From assembly GCA_964450385.1 (NCBI GenBank), contig CAYVEC010000009.1, positions 1 to 64,000 on the forward strand: a DNA stretch of 64,000 nt, written 5' to 3'. The notes under the pieces are model-generated. The model searched no databases, was not told the origin of the DNA, and saw only the letters and a list, made by a program, of their open reading frames with translations. The DNA comes from JAKLFA01 sp964450385. Lineage in GTDB: Bacteria; Omnitrophota; Gorgyraeia; Zapsychrales; JANLHA01. The position numbers and the translations under genes are program-made. This document shows, piece by piece, positions 25,412 to 33,243 of the stretch. Each line of letters opens with the position of its first letter. The first letter of the stretch is position 1.

Positions 25412-27901
25412 CTATTTTGATCCCCGTTCCTTGATCATTTTAAGGCTCCCCGCCATGAGCGCCCCAACGACAAGAATCCCAAGCCCCAGGGCAAGGGGTT
25501 TGCCCTGGCCATTGCGCCTCTCCCCCCGCCACATCTCCTCATAGGCAAAATACGACTCCCGCAACTGCCGCAGAAACGGGCTCTTCTTGCCATTGCCCTG
25601 GCCGATGAGGCCGAACCATTCCTCATAATAAAACCCACCGGGAAAGGGCCCGATCGCATCCGACTTCCGGTCATGATAAAACGGTTCGTAATTTTTCCAC
25701 CACTCATCCATCCATTCAAAAACCACACCCCCCAGGGCGTTCCCCACCCCATCGGACGTGCCGGCAAGGTTCGACTGAATATCAAGCCAATTGCCCCGAT
25801 GATACAAGGCCTGGGCATGCTCGCCTTCACTCAGGGTCATGTGACGGGCGTAGGCCGGAGCGCCGAATTCCGTAATGAACGCCGGTTTCCCCGTCGCGTC
25901 CTGAACCTGCTCCCAAAACGCGCCGAACCCATAATCCCCGCGATACACATTCGCGGCAAAGATATCGATATCCGGGGTGTGCCGGGCAAAGACATCGAGA
26001 TACAGGGTGTCCCCATTACAGAGGGCCACGGGATGGTTCGGATCGATCTCCTTGATCATCCGCGCCACGTCATTCGCGAATTTAAAATAGGCCTCCGGCT
26101 TCTTATCGGCATTCGAGGCCACCCCATAATTGTTCTCGTTGCCCAAGAGCCACAAAAGAATGTAGGGCTCATCTTTGAATTCATTCACCATCCTCCGGAC
26201 CGAGGCCTTCATATTTTCCTGGTGTTCGGGATTCTCATAGTCGGTCCCCTCAAACCAAGACGCCCCGGACCCCAAGGTATATTTCCCCAGAAAATCCCCG
26301 AGAATGACCATCGTCCCATGCTCCTCATACATCTTCCGGAGGATCGCCTTGTCCGGGAACATCGGCTGATGATATTCACGGATCGTATTGACCCCCAGGT
26401 CCTTCATTAATCGGAAATCCCCGACGGCAGGCTCATCCGGATCCTGCTCATTGTTCCGGTTCTTGTCCACCCAGGCGTCATACGGGCCATCGGCAAGCCC
26501 ATTATTATTCGTGTCCTCGCGCATCCACGATACAAGCGTCCCCTTGTCCGGACTCTGGCCGACCTTGGTCGGAGCGTACGTCATGCCGCGGATGACAAAA
26601 GGCTCGTCATTCACGAGGAGCTGCCAATGACCATTCTGATACTGAACGAGCCGCACGCGCCCCTTGCCTAACGCCCGCTTCACCCGGCCGAAACGGACCT
26701 TTTTCTTAAAGGCGGCACCGATCTGCGCCCGCCAAACATCCCATCCGGTTTTTTTATAGATGACCCCAGGATAGGTGCTGATCTCATCATTGCTGATGTC
26801 ATTGTCAAACCCGTTCTTCACCTGACACCGCATCCACTTCACCCCGAGCCCGAGTTCAGGATAAAAACGGACAATGTGTTTAATCTTGCCGATCGCCGCT
26901 TGGGCCGGATACCAGGGCGTATGCCAATTGGTCCAGGCGACCGTTTTGGGGAAATGGATCACGATCGCATGATAGGCCTTAAGGGCCTCATGAATCATCC
27001 CGGCCTTTTCAAAGGTCATCCCGATATAAAAAAGACGCACCCCCCAGGGCTCCTTGGCGACAGCCCACTTAAAAAAGGCCGCCTCAAGGTCATCGGTAAA
27101 AATAAAATCCCAGTGCGACCCTTCGAGCCGCCCCTCGTCAAGGGCCTTTTTATACGCCGGATTCTTCAGGACCGATGAGGTGTCAGGATAGATCCCTTCG
27201 CCAACGGCATTTTTCAACCCAACCGGATCCGTAATGTGATAGACATATTGGTCCGTCCCCACGTTCTCGAAGGTCCCATACCGTCGATAATCAATCACCT
27301 GCTCTGTCCCGGGATGCTCACGATTCGGGAGCAGACGGATCCGCGTCGGGCTCACATCCTCGACATGCTCCGTCACCTCGCCGAGGATCACATTAATGCT
27401 GTCCTGGCTCTTCTCAGCGATCGACCAAAACCACCCCCGAGGGTCCCAGGCCCGCGCGTACGGGTACTCAGCGATCAGTTTGCGAAAGGCATCGACGGCC
27501 TCTTCGGTCCGGCCATAATTCATCAGGGCCTCGGCCTGAACGAAAAAGATCGTCGCGAGGTCATTGAGGATCTGGTATTCCGCGTGCTGTGCCGTCGGAG
27601 GGAAATCCGTGAGCCCGGCCTGAAGCTCCTGCGCCTTGCTGCCGTAGAGCATCCGAGCCTCCTCGACCAATTGTTTAAGTTCGTCGAGTTTTCCCTGAGC
27701 CGATAACGCCCAGGCCTGGCGGACCAGTTCCGACGTCTCTTTGCCCGCGACCTGACCGCGCCCCTGCGTGACCACGACCGGAGCCGCATCGCCCCTCACC
27801 GTCTGAGACACCGTCTCCTCCGCCGAGCCCGACACGGGGCCAAGCGCCGCTCCGCCAAAAAGCAGAATCACTGCCGATAAAAAAATCGTAACTCCCCTCA
27901 C
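25412..27901 (-). CDS. Membrane-anchored glycoside hydrolase (GH2-like TIM barrel) with TPR-like modules
   Basis: Exported enzyme of about 829 residues. Signal anchor at 4-25; first helical module at ~54-180 (GWFWSIAEKSQ), second diverged copy at ~273-346 (WHTPWYPAQAAIGK). A family-2-like domain begins at about 420 (LLVNDEPFVIRGMTYAP). The proposed acid/base is E589 in LWLLGNEN and the nucleophile E678 in FITEFGAPA. Two Asp/Asn-rich loops (DTNNNGLAD, DKNRNNEQD) in the barrel look like calcium sites. A transmembrane helix at ~803-818 and KERGSK end the chain. GTG start at 27901 chosen because AAGGGGGG precedes it and the signal peptide follows. Downstream of ABC permease genes; likely trims a glycan before import. 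Substrate unknown. Confidence 0.82.
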   Translation of the reverse strand: MRGVTIFLSAVILLFGGAALGPVSGSAEETVSQTVRGDAAPVVVTQGRGQVAGKETSELVRQAWALSAQGKLDELKQLVEEARMLYGSKAQELQAGLTDFPPTAQHAEYQILNDLATIFFVQAEALMNYGRTEEAVDAFRKLIAEYPYARAWDPRGWFWSIAEKSQDSINVILGEVTEHVEDVSPTRIRLLPNREHPGTEQVIDYRRYGTFENVGTDQYVYHITDPVGLKNAVGEGIYPDTSSVLKNPAYKKALDEGRLEGSHWDFIFTDDLEAAFFKWAVAKEPWGVRLFYIGMTFEKAGMIHEALKAYHAIVIHFPKTVAWTNWHTPWYPAQAAIGKIKHIVRFYPELGLGVKWMRCQVKNGFDNDISNDEISTYPGVIYKKTGWDVWRAQIGAAFKKKVRFGRVKRALGKGRVRLVQYQNGHWQLLVNDEPFVIRGMTYAPTKVGQSPDKGTLVSWMREDTNNNGLADGPYDAWVDKNRNNEQDPDEPAVGDFRLMKDLGVNTIREYHQPMFPDKAILRKMYEEHGTMVILGDFLGKYTLGSGASWFEGTDYENPEHQENMKASVRRMVNEFKDEPYILLWLLGNENNYGVASNADKKPEAYFKFANDVARMIKEIDPNHPVALCNGDTLYLDVFARHTPDIDIFAANVYRGDYGFGAFWEQVQDATGKPAFITEFGAPAYARHMTLSEGEHAQALYHRGNWLDIQSNLAGTSDGVGNALGGVVFEWMDEWWKNYEPFYHDRKSDAIGPFPGGFYYEEWFGLIGQGNGKKSPFLRQLRESYFAYEEMWRGERRNGQGKPLALGLGILVVGALMAGSLKMIKERGSK

Positions 27902-27917
27902 GCCGCCCCCCTTTTCA

Positions 27918-28787
27918 TTATCCTTTAACAGCTCCGGCCGCAAGACCCCTAATGATATGTTTCTGAATGAACAGATAGATCAGAATGATCGGCACCGCCG
28001 CCATCGTGAGCCCCGCCATCAGAATCGGATATTCCACATTGTGCACGTCCGCAAACACCATGACCCCCCGCTGGAGGGGCATGATCGTCGGTTTGCCGGG
28101 AATATCATTCAACAACAGCATCGCCAAAACGTACTCATTCCATACATTAAGCGCGTTATAAATAATGACGACCGCGATCGCAGGCCGGGCCAGCGGCAGC
28201 GCCACATGCCGCCAGATCCCCATCTTGTTACATCCATCGATCCGCGCCGCGTCCTCGAGGTCCTGCGGCATCTGATCAAAGAACGTCTTCAACAAAATAA
28301 TGCTCAACGAGAGCCCGACATTGATCATGCACAGGACATACCCGGTCTGCCGGACCCAGGGATGATGCGAATTAATAAACCCCATCTTCGTCATCAACAC
28401 CGTTAGGGGGACGAAGCTCCCCGGCAGCGGGATCATCATCGCCAGAACAAAAAGAATGAAAAAAACATTCTTCCCCGGAAAGTCAAGCCGCGAGAACGCA
28501 TACGCCGCCCACGAGGCGATGATCACGATCCCAATGACGACAGTCGTCGTATAAATCACACTGTTCCATAAATACTGTCCAAACTGCCCCTGAGTCCAGG
28601 CCCGAACATAATTCTCCGCGTGGATAGTCCGGGGAATCAGAGACTGGTCTGTAAAGATCCTCTCCTGGGTCATCAACGATGACCGCACCATCCAGAAGAG
28701 CGGGAACAGGCACGTCAGGGTCACGGCGATCAAGACAGCCTGAACCAGCGCCGAGCTCACCATTCTCTGTGTTCGATATCGATTCAA
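27918..28787 (-). CDS. ABC sugar transporter permease (MalG family)
   Basis: Inner-membrane permease (about 289 residues) with six predicted helices. The cytoplasmic EAA loop is EDAARIDGCNKMGIWRHVALPLARP, where the ATPase docks; FPLFWMVRSSL and NVWNEYVLAMLLL are typical of the MalG side of type I importers. The TTG at 28787 follows GGGGAGG; an ATG eight codons later is the alternative start. It follows the MalF-type gene by about 43 bases and lies 16 bases before the hydrolase start. No ATPase subunit gene occurs in the window. Confidence 0.92.
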   Translation of the reverse strand: MNRYRTQRMVSSALVQAVLIAVTLTCLFPLFWMVRSSLMTQERIFTDQSLIPRTIHAENYVRAWTQGQFGQYLWNSVIYTTTVVIGIVIIASWAAYAFSRLDFPGKNVFFILFVLAMMIPLPGSFVPLTVLMTKMGFINSHHPWVRQTGYVLCMINVGLSLSIILLKTFFDQMPQDLEDAARIDGCNKMGIWRHVALPLARPAIAVVIIYNALNVWNEYVLAMLLLNDIPGKPTIMPLQRGVMVFADVHNVEYPILMAGLTMAAVPIILIYLFIQKHIIRGLAAGAVKG

Positions 28788-28830
28788 TCCCGCCTCCCCG
28801 CTCCGGCGCAAAAACGCAAGCCCCCAGCGG

Positions 28831-29853
28831 TCACGCCTTCCTCATGCGGCGCTCAACGCGTTTTAAGACCCCTGACATCGCGATCAGGATCGCACCAAAA
28901 ACAATCCCCATGGCGCAGGCATATCCATATTCCCGTGTTCCGGTCATCGCCGCCAGGATCCGCGTCCCTGGAACCTCCGTGTGATATCCTGGCCCGCCGT
29001 TGGTCATCGATAGAATCAGGACAAAGGCCTGCATCGATCCGAGGATCGTCAGGATCACCACGACCACGATAACCGGCATCATGATCGGAACCGTCACGTG
29101 GACGAACGTTCGCCACCAATCCGCCCCGTCGACCTCAGCCGCCTCATAGAGCTGGCGGTCGATCGTCTGAAGCCCGGCCAGGAACATGATGAACCCCCAC
29201 CCGAATCCTTTCCAACTGTGCACGATCGCGATACAGGCCAAGGCCGTCCTCGGATTCGACAGCCAATTCGTGATCAAATGATCCCAGCCGACCGCGTGGA
29301 GCCAATGATTCAGCAGACCGTAATATTCCCCATTCTGCATGCCGCCCTCAAGGATCCATTTCCAAATGAACCCGACCACGACCTCTGAGAGCACGGGTGG
29401 AATAAAAAAAATCACGCGATAAAAATTCTTCCCCCGGATCTCGCGGTCACAGGCCAGGGCGAGCATAAAGGCCAAGGCGTTCTGGAACGTCAGCGCGACG
29501 AGGGTAATAAAAACAGCGTGCCCGACCGACTGCCACCAGATCAGGTCCGCGCTCAGGCGAAGTCGCCCTGACCATAGGGCCGTCCACCACTGGCCGGCCG
29601 ACTGCCACCACGACCCGGCCCCCCAACCCTCCGCGGGGATAACGCTCAGGAGGTCCGAAAAATTCCTGAGGCCCACAAACGGCCGCAGACCGCTGATCCC
29701 ATTCCACTCGCGGAGCGACAGATTAAACGTCTCATAAAAGGGGTAAATGTAAAAGATCGTAAAGATCACAACCGCCGGGACGATAAAAAGAAAACTCGTG
29801 AACCGCCCCCAGCGGTGACTCACCACGTCTCGTTCAATCTCACGTTCTCTCAT
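28831..29853 (-). CDS. ABC sugar transporter permease (MalF/UgpA family)
   Basis: First permease of the importer (340 residues). It has an N-terminal helix FIVPAVVIFTIFYIYPFYETFNLSL, and the EAA loop YEAAEVDGADWWRTFVHVTVPIMMP. A periplasmic insertion of ~45 residues with Trp-rich sequence (GWGAGSWWQSAGQWW) separates helices 1 and 2. Forms the translocation pore with the MalG-type protein encoded next. Starts 28 bases after the binding-protein gene. ATG start with a weak ribosome-binding site. Confidence 0.92.
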   Translation of the reverse strand: MREREIERDVVSHRWGRFTSFLFIVPAVVIFTIFYIYPFYETFNLSLREWNGISGLRPFVGLRNFSDLLSVIPAEGWGAGSWWQSAGQWWTALWSGRLRLSADLIWWQSVGHAVFITLVALTFQNALAFMLALACDREIRGKNFYRVIFFIPPVLSEVVVGFIWKWILEGGMQNGEYYGLLNHWLHAVGWDHLITNWLSNPRTALACIAIVHSWKGFGWGFIMFLAGLQTIDRQLYEAAEVDGADWWRTFVHVTVPIMMPVIVVVVILTILGSMQAFVLILSMTNGGPGYHTEVPGTRILAAMTGTREYGYACAMGIVFGAILIAMSGVLKRVERRMRKA

Positions 29854-29881
29854 CAGGCGTCCCTTCCCTGTTCCGTCCCCC

Positions 29882-31174
29882 TTAAGGGACCCGTCTCCGG
29901 GCGCGCTCCATCTGCCGGGCCTTGACCTGCTGAACCTCCGCAGCCACCGCCTCGGGCGTCTTCTCCCCGATAATGATCGACTGGATGCCCTTTAAGAATT
30001 TTTCGCTCACCACGGCGTCCTCATCCAGCTCCCAGATCGATGGGTGCGTGGTCCATGCGAGTCCCCGGCCGAATTCCATGAGCTCAGCCGGCAGCGAGGC
30101 GACCGCGTTCTTATTCGCCGGGAGATTTTTCGTCGTCTCCGCCAAAAATGCCTGCTGTTCCGTTGCGGTCAACCATTTCAAAAAATCGATCGCCTTCTCT
30201 CGTCGGAATGATGCGGCATTCACGCGGAAGGCTCCACCCTCTGCCCCCCAGATCAAGAGCCGATGCCGAAGCGTGATCGGCGGAGGGATCATGACCCCAT
30301 ATGACAGATTCGGATTCATTCCATGATACACATTAATGCACCACGACCCATTAAAGGCAAAAGCCGCCCGCTCAAGGGCAAAATCCTGCTCGGCAAGCTT
30401 ATTTGACTTCGTGACAATCCCCTCGGCAAGGACCCCTCGTCGAGAAAGAGTATCAAAGATCCCGAGGACCTGCACCCAGTCCGGATCGGTATACGGCACC
30501 TCGCCGCGAAAGGTCGCCATGATCTTTTCCTCACCCATGATATTGAAGGCGTAATTCGAGGCGAAACACCCGGCGAGCCAGAGTTCGGCCCACCCCGAGA
30601 CAAACGGCGTGATCCCACGGGCCTTGAGAAGATCGGCCGCGGCCAAGAACTCATTAAAGGTCTCGGGAACCTTCTTGACCCCTGCCTCAGCCAAAAGACG
30701 CTTGTTATAAACGAGCTGAATATTCATCATGTCGACGGGGACACCGTATATCCCCTCGTCGACACCGTAGGAATTGCCCCGGCCGAAACGATTCCCTTCG
30801 AGCGCCTTCGTAAAAAAGACCCCTTCCCACGCCTTATCATCGGCCTCAAAATCAGACCGAAGATTCGCCACAAACCCGGCCTTGATGAAGTCGGCCACAA
30901 CCTTTTTATTATCTAAAATACCGTAAATATCTGGGAGGATCCGGGCCTGAGCAGCTGCGACGATCTTTTGCGAATAGACGGAAGGAGAAAAGAACTGAAA
31001 ATCGATCCAGATCCCGGTTTCGTCGTAATATCGTTCCGCGAGCTCCAAAAAGGCATTGTGGCGATCGGTCATCCAATGCCACACCGTCACCGCGTTGATG
31101 TCACCCTGCCCCTTACCGCATCCGGTCAGGGCAAGACACATCACCACGATCACGAGACACACTTTCTTGAGCAC
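29882..31174 (-). CDS. ABC sugar-binding lipoprotein (family 1 extracellular solute-binding protein)
   Basis: Receptor of the importer, 430 residues, tethered to the membrane by lipid. Signal sequence MLKKVCLVIVVMCLALTGCG with lipobox LTGC; then VTVWHWMTDRHNAFLELAERYYDETG, the usual opening of carbohydrate-binding proteins, and later GIYGVPVDMMNIQLVYNKRLLAEAG. GTG start five bases after AGGAG. First gene of the operon binding protein-malF-malG-hydrolase-repeat protein-lipoprotein, with a clear promoter upstream. The ligand cannot be told, but neighbours point to an oligosaccharide. Confidence 0.92.
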   Translation of the reverse strand: MLKKVCLVIVVMCLALTGCGKGQGDINAVTVWHWMTDRHNAFLELAERYYDETGIWIDFQFFSPSVYSQKIVAAAQARILPDIYGILDNKKVVADFIKAGFVANLRSDFEADDKAWEGVFFTKALEGNRFGRGNSYGVDEGIYGVPVDMMNIQLVYNKRLLAEAGVKKVPETFNEFLAAADLLKARGITPFVSGWAELWLAGCFASNYAFNIMGEEKIMATFRGEVPYTDPDWVQVLGIFDTLSRRGVLAEGIVTKSNKLAEQDFALERAAFAFNGSWCINVYHGMNPNLSYGVMIPPPITLRHRLLIWGAEGGAFRVNAASFRREKAIDFLKWLTATEQQAFLAETTKNLPANKNAVASLPAELMEFGRGLAWTTHPSIWELDEDAVVSEKFLKGIQSIIIGEKTPEAVAAEVQQVKARQMERARRRVP

Positions 31175-31234
31175 ACAATCTCCTGGGGTTGAGAACCAGA
31201 ACAGCCGCTTCTCTAAAGAATAATAAGAGGTCGT

Positions 31235-31263
31235 ATTTTAACATGGGCCCGAGGGGTTGTAAA
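31235..31263 (-). promoter_or_regulatory. Sigma70 promoter of the carbohydrate operon
   Basis: Minus-strand TTTACA (31263-31258), 17-base spacer, TAAAAT (31240-31235); transcript start about 60 bases before the binding-protein gene. The LacI-type regulator encoded at the other end of the locus is the natural candidate to act here. Confidence 0.65.
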
Positions 31264-31358
31264 TATCTTATTCGAGGAAAAAAGGGATGCCGAGAGATCT
31301 GGTAGACATGTAACTATTTGAAATAAATGGAGTTGCAGAAAGACGCGAGAAGAAAATG

Positions 31359-31709
31359 TTAGACATCGTCACCGGCAACCAATTTAAAAATCCGCTGGGT
31401 CTGCATAAAATTGACACGGTGAAATTCCATTCCCACATCCCACAAATCCGCCGACTTGGATTTCATCCAGACCACCCGCCCATTCAAGTTAAGGGGACTC
31501 AGACCGTCAGGAAGATCAACCTGAAGGGAGACGCTGTCATGAAGGAACATCCGCTGATGCGTGGTGAATCGCACCCCCTGGGCCGAGGCGTCGCGGAGAA
31601 AAACATCTTTCCCATACTCTTCCCTAGAATGCTTAAACTTGACAGGGAACCGGGCAGGGAACCGTTCAAACAGCCGCTTGTCTTTAACGTTCGCTTCTCG
31701 TTGCATCAT
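31359..31709 (-). CDS. PilZ-domain protein (second of a pair)
   Basis: Single-domain protein of 116 residues predicted to bind cyclic di-GMP. The first motif is RLFERFPARFPVKF and the second DASAQGVRF (D/NxSxxG type); the rest is a beta barrel ending in a short helix. It is coupled to the PilZ gene upstream by an ATGA overlap. PilZ proteins tune motility, pili or exopolysaccharide; a PilT-family ATPase is in this window, but no diguanylate cyclase. Confidence 0.85.
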   Translation of the reverse strand: MMQREANVKDKRLFERFPARFPVKFKHSREEYGKDVFLRDASAQGVRFTTHQRMFLHDSVSLQVDLPDGLSPLNLNGRVVWMKSKSADLWDVGMEFHRVNFMQTQRIFKLVAGDDV

Positions 31710-32044
31710 GGAGTTTCCTCAAAATAATTTTTAAGACGGGTTTTTGAGCCCGGATACAAAATGCGCAGAAATTTGACGCCGACACGGAAGAGACCAGAAA
31801 GCCCTTCGCGCCGGACCCAGGCAACCTCGCCGAGAACAAGCGACGGCTCTCCGCCGACATTCAGATCGACCTCAACTGCGATCTGTCTCCGGATCGGGAT
31901 CCGCTTGCGCGAGACAAGCCCGATCCCGCCCTGGCTGATATCAATCGTGCAGAGATCGCTAAAAACGCCCCGGTCAGGCGCGTCAACCGGAACGCGGCAC
32001 GCATGACGAAGCGACCTGCGATGATTTATAACATGTTTATTCAT
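31706..32044 (-). CDS. PilZ-domain protein (first of a pair)
   Basis: Protein of 112 residues with the c-di-GMP motifs RRSLRHACRVPVD and DISQGGIGLVS, followed by barrel strands (AVEVDLNVGG, LGEVAWVRREGLSGLFRVGVKF). First of two coupled PilZ genes; the two products are related but only moderately alike, so the pair probably arose by an old duplication. The upstream DNA is AT-rich, with no good ribosome-binding site before the ATG. Confidence 0.85.
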   Translation of the reverse strand: MNKHVINHRRSLRHACRVPVDAPDRGVFSDLCTIDISQGGIGLVSRKRIPIRRQIAVEVDLNVGGEPSLVLGEVAWVRREGLSGLFRVGVKFLRILYPGSKTRLKNYFEETP

Positions 32045-32077
32045 AATAAGTTGTGTATTTTTTATTAATCCGTATTT

Positions 32078-32105
32078 ATTCTATACCCACAAATCGAAAA
32101 ATCAA
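32078..32105 (-). promoter_or_regulatory. Probable promoter of the PilZ pair
   Basis: Minus-strand TTGATT (32105-32100), 16-base spacer, TAGAAT (32083-32078). It lies in the AT-rich divergent region shared with the 32207 gene. Confidence 0.5.
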
Positions 32106-32206
32106 CACTTTTGTCATTTTGTTTTATAAAAAATTTTTCTTTATTCGCAAGATGTTCATATGTAGAATGCTTTTACTAATAATGACCCCCCACAGAAGGA
32201 CCTCGT

Positions 32207-32488
32207 ATGACGAACGATCGCGAATCAGAACAAATTCAAAATATCTACAAAGAACGCGGCTACCAAAAACAAACCTTCAAAGAATACATGGACGCCAAAA
32301 AGCAGGCCCAAAAGCCAAAGGCCCCGCTCCCTCTGCCGGTGAAGATCATTTTATACACACCGCTCATCATCATCGCGTGCGCCGGGCTCGTCTTCATCCC
32401 GTTCGTCATTTATCTCATCTTCGCATCGCCGGAGGTGAAGACCGACAAGCCAGTGAACACCACCGCATCATCCGTCTATAAAAAATAG
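32207..32488 (+). CDS. Small single-span membrane protein
   Basis: Unrecognised protein of 93 residues. A hydrophilic, Lys-rich N-terminal half (KERGYQKQTFKEYMDAKKQ) is followed by one long hydrophobic segment (VKIILYTPLIIIACAGLVFIPFVIYLIF) that could form one or two helices, and a short polar tail. AAGGA lies seven bases before the ATG. It is 12 bases from the next gene, so the two probably form an operon, divergent from the PilZ pair. Confidence 0.7.
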   Translation: MTNDRESEQIQNIYKERGYQKQTFKEYMDAKKQAQKPKAPLPLPVKIILYTPLIIIACAGLVFIPFVIYLIFASPEVKTDKPVNTTASSVYKK

Positions 32489-32500
32489 GGCCCGCTCACC

Positions 32501-33232
32501 ATGCTGAATATCGACATCATCGCGATCACCCTCCTTACGCTCTATTTCGTCGGCGGATGGCATTTTGCCCTCTTCCGGAGCCTCATTGGGCCGGGATCGT
32601 TTCTCCTGTCGTACACGATCGCGGTCATCAATTACGACCTCATGTCAAACCCCATCATCGCGACCATCGTCTGCGTGACTGGGACCGTCGGGCTCACGAT
32701 CGCGCTCAACATCCTTTTTATCGCCGCCCAGATGTCCGTCGATAAAAAATACCGCAACTACACACTCTGGATAAACCGCCTCGCCGGCGGGCTGATCAGC
32801 GTCGCGTGGAACGGGCTCCTCACGGTCATGGCCGTCATCATCTTCATGATCCTTCCCGACAACGGAGGCCCCGTCAGCAAAATCCAGACAGAGATCAACA
32901 CCTCATGGTCCTACGGATACGCCAACGCTTTTATTGTTCCCCGGGTCCCGAAGCTCAACACCCTCGCCCTCGGGCTCCTCGTCTTCAAAGACCCGAGCCA
33001 TTTCGCGGCGGTCGCGGACACGAATGAATATCACGATTTCTTTAACAATCCCCGTCTCCAGGCGATCCTCACCGACAACGAGACCCTCGATCAGATCGAA
33101 CAACGCGACATCCTGCGGCTCATGAAGAACCCCAAGGTCCATGCCGCGATCAACGATACCGGGCTTATCAACAGCACCTCGAGGCTCATTCTTCTGATGT
33201 ACCATCGTCAGAAGGAGAGCCCTTCCTCGTAA
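32501..33232 (+). CDS. CvpA-like membrane protein
   Basis: Protein of 243 residues with four N-terminal membrane helices in the arrangement of CvpA (colicin V production) proteins: FRSLIGPGSFLLSYTIAVIN, then IVCVTGTVGLTIALNILFIA and NRLAGGLISVAWNGLLTVMAVIIFM. The last ~100 residues are soluble, with a repeated FNNPRLQAILTD / LMKNPKVHAAIND pattern seen in other CvpA relatives. The role of this family is poorly known (membrane homeostasis, biofilm). No clear ribosome-binding site; likely coupled to the upstream gene. Confidence 0.68.
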   Translation: MLNIDIIAITLLTLYFVGGWHFALFRSLIGPGSFLLSYTIAVINYDLMSNPIIATIVCVTGTVGLTIALNILFIAAQMSVDKKYRNYTLWINRLAGGLISVAWNGLLTVMAVIIFMILPDNGGPVSKIQTEINTSWSYGYANAFIVPRVPKLNTLALGLLVFKDPSHFAAVADTNEYHDFFNNPRLQAILTDNETLDQIEQRDILRLMKNPKVHAAINDTGLINSTSRLILLMYHRQKESPSS

Positions 33233-33243
33233 TCTCACAGGGA

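Noticed and set aside
31235..31340. LacI-type operator upstream of the binding-protein gene
   Set aside because: Only imperfect palindromes around a central CG (for example TTATTCGAGGAA) are seen; not convincing without a motif comparison.
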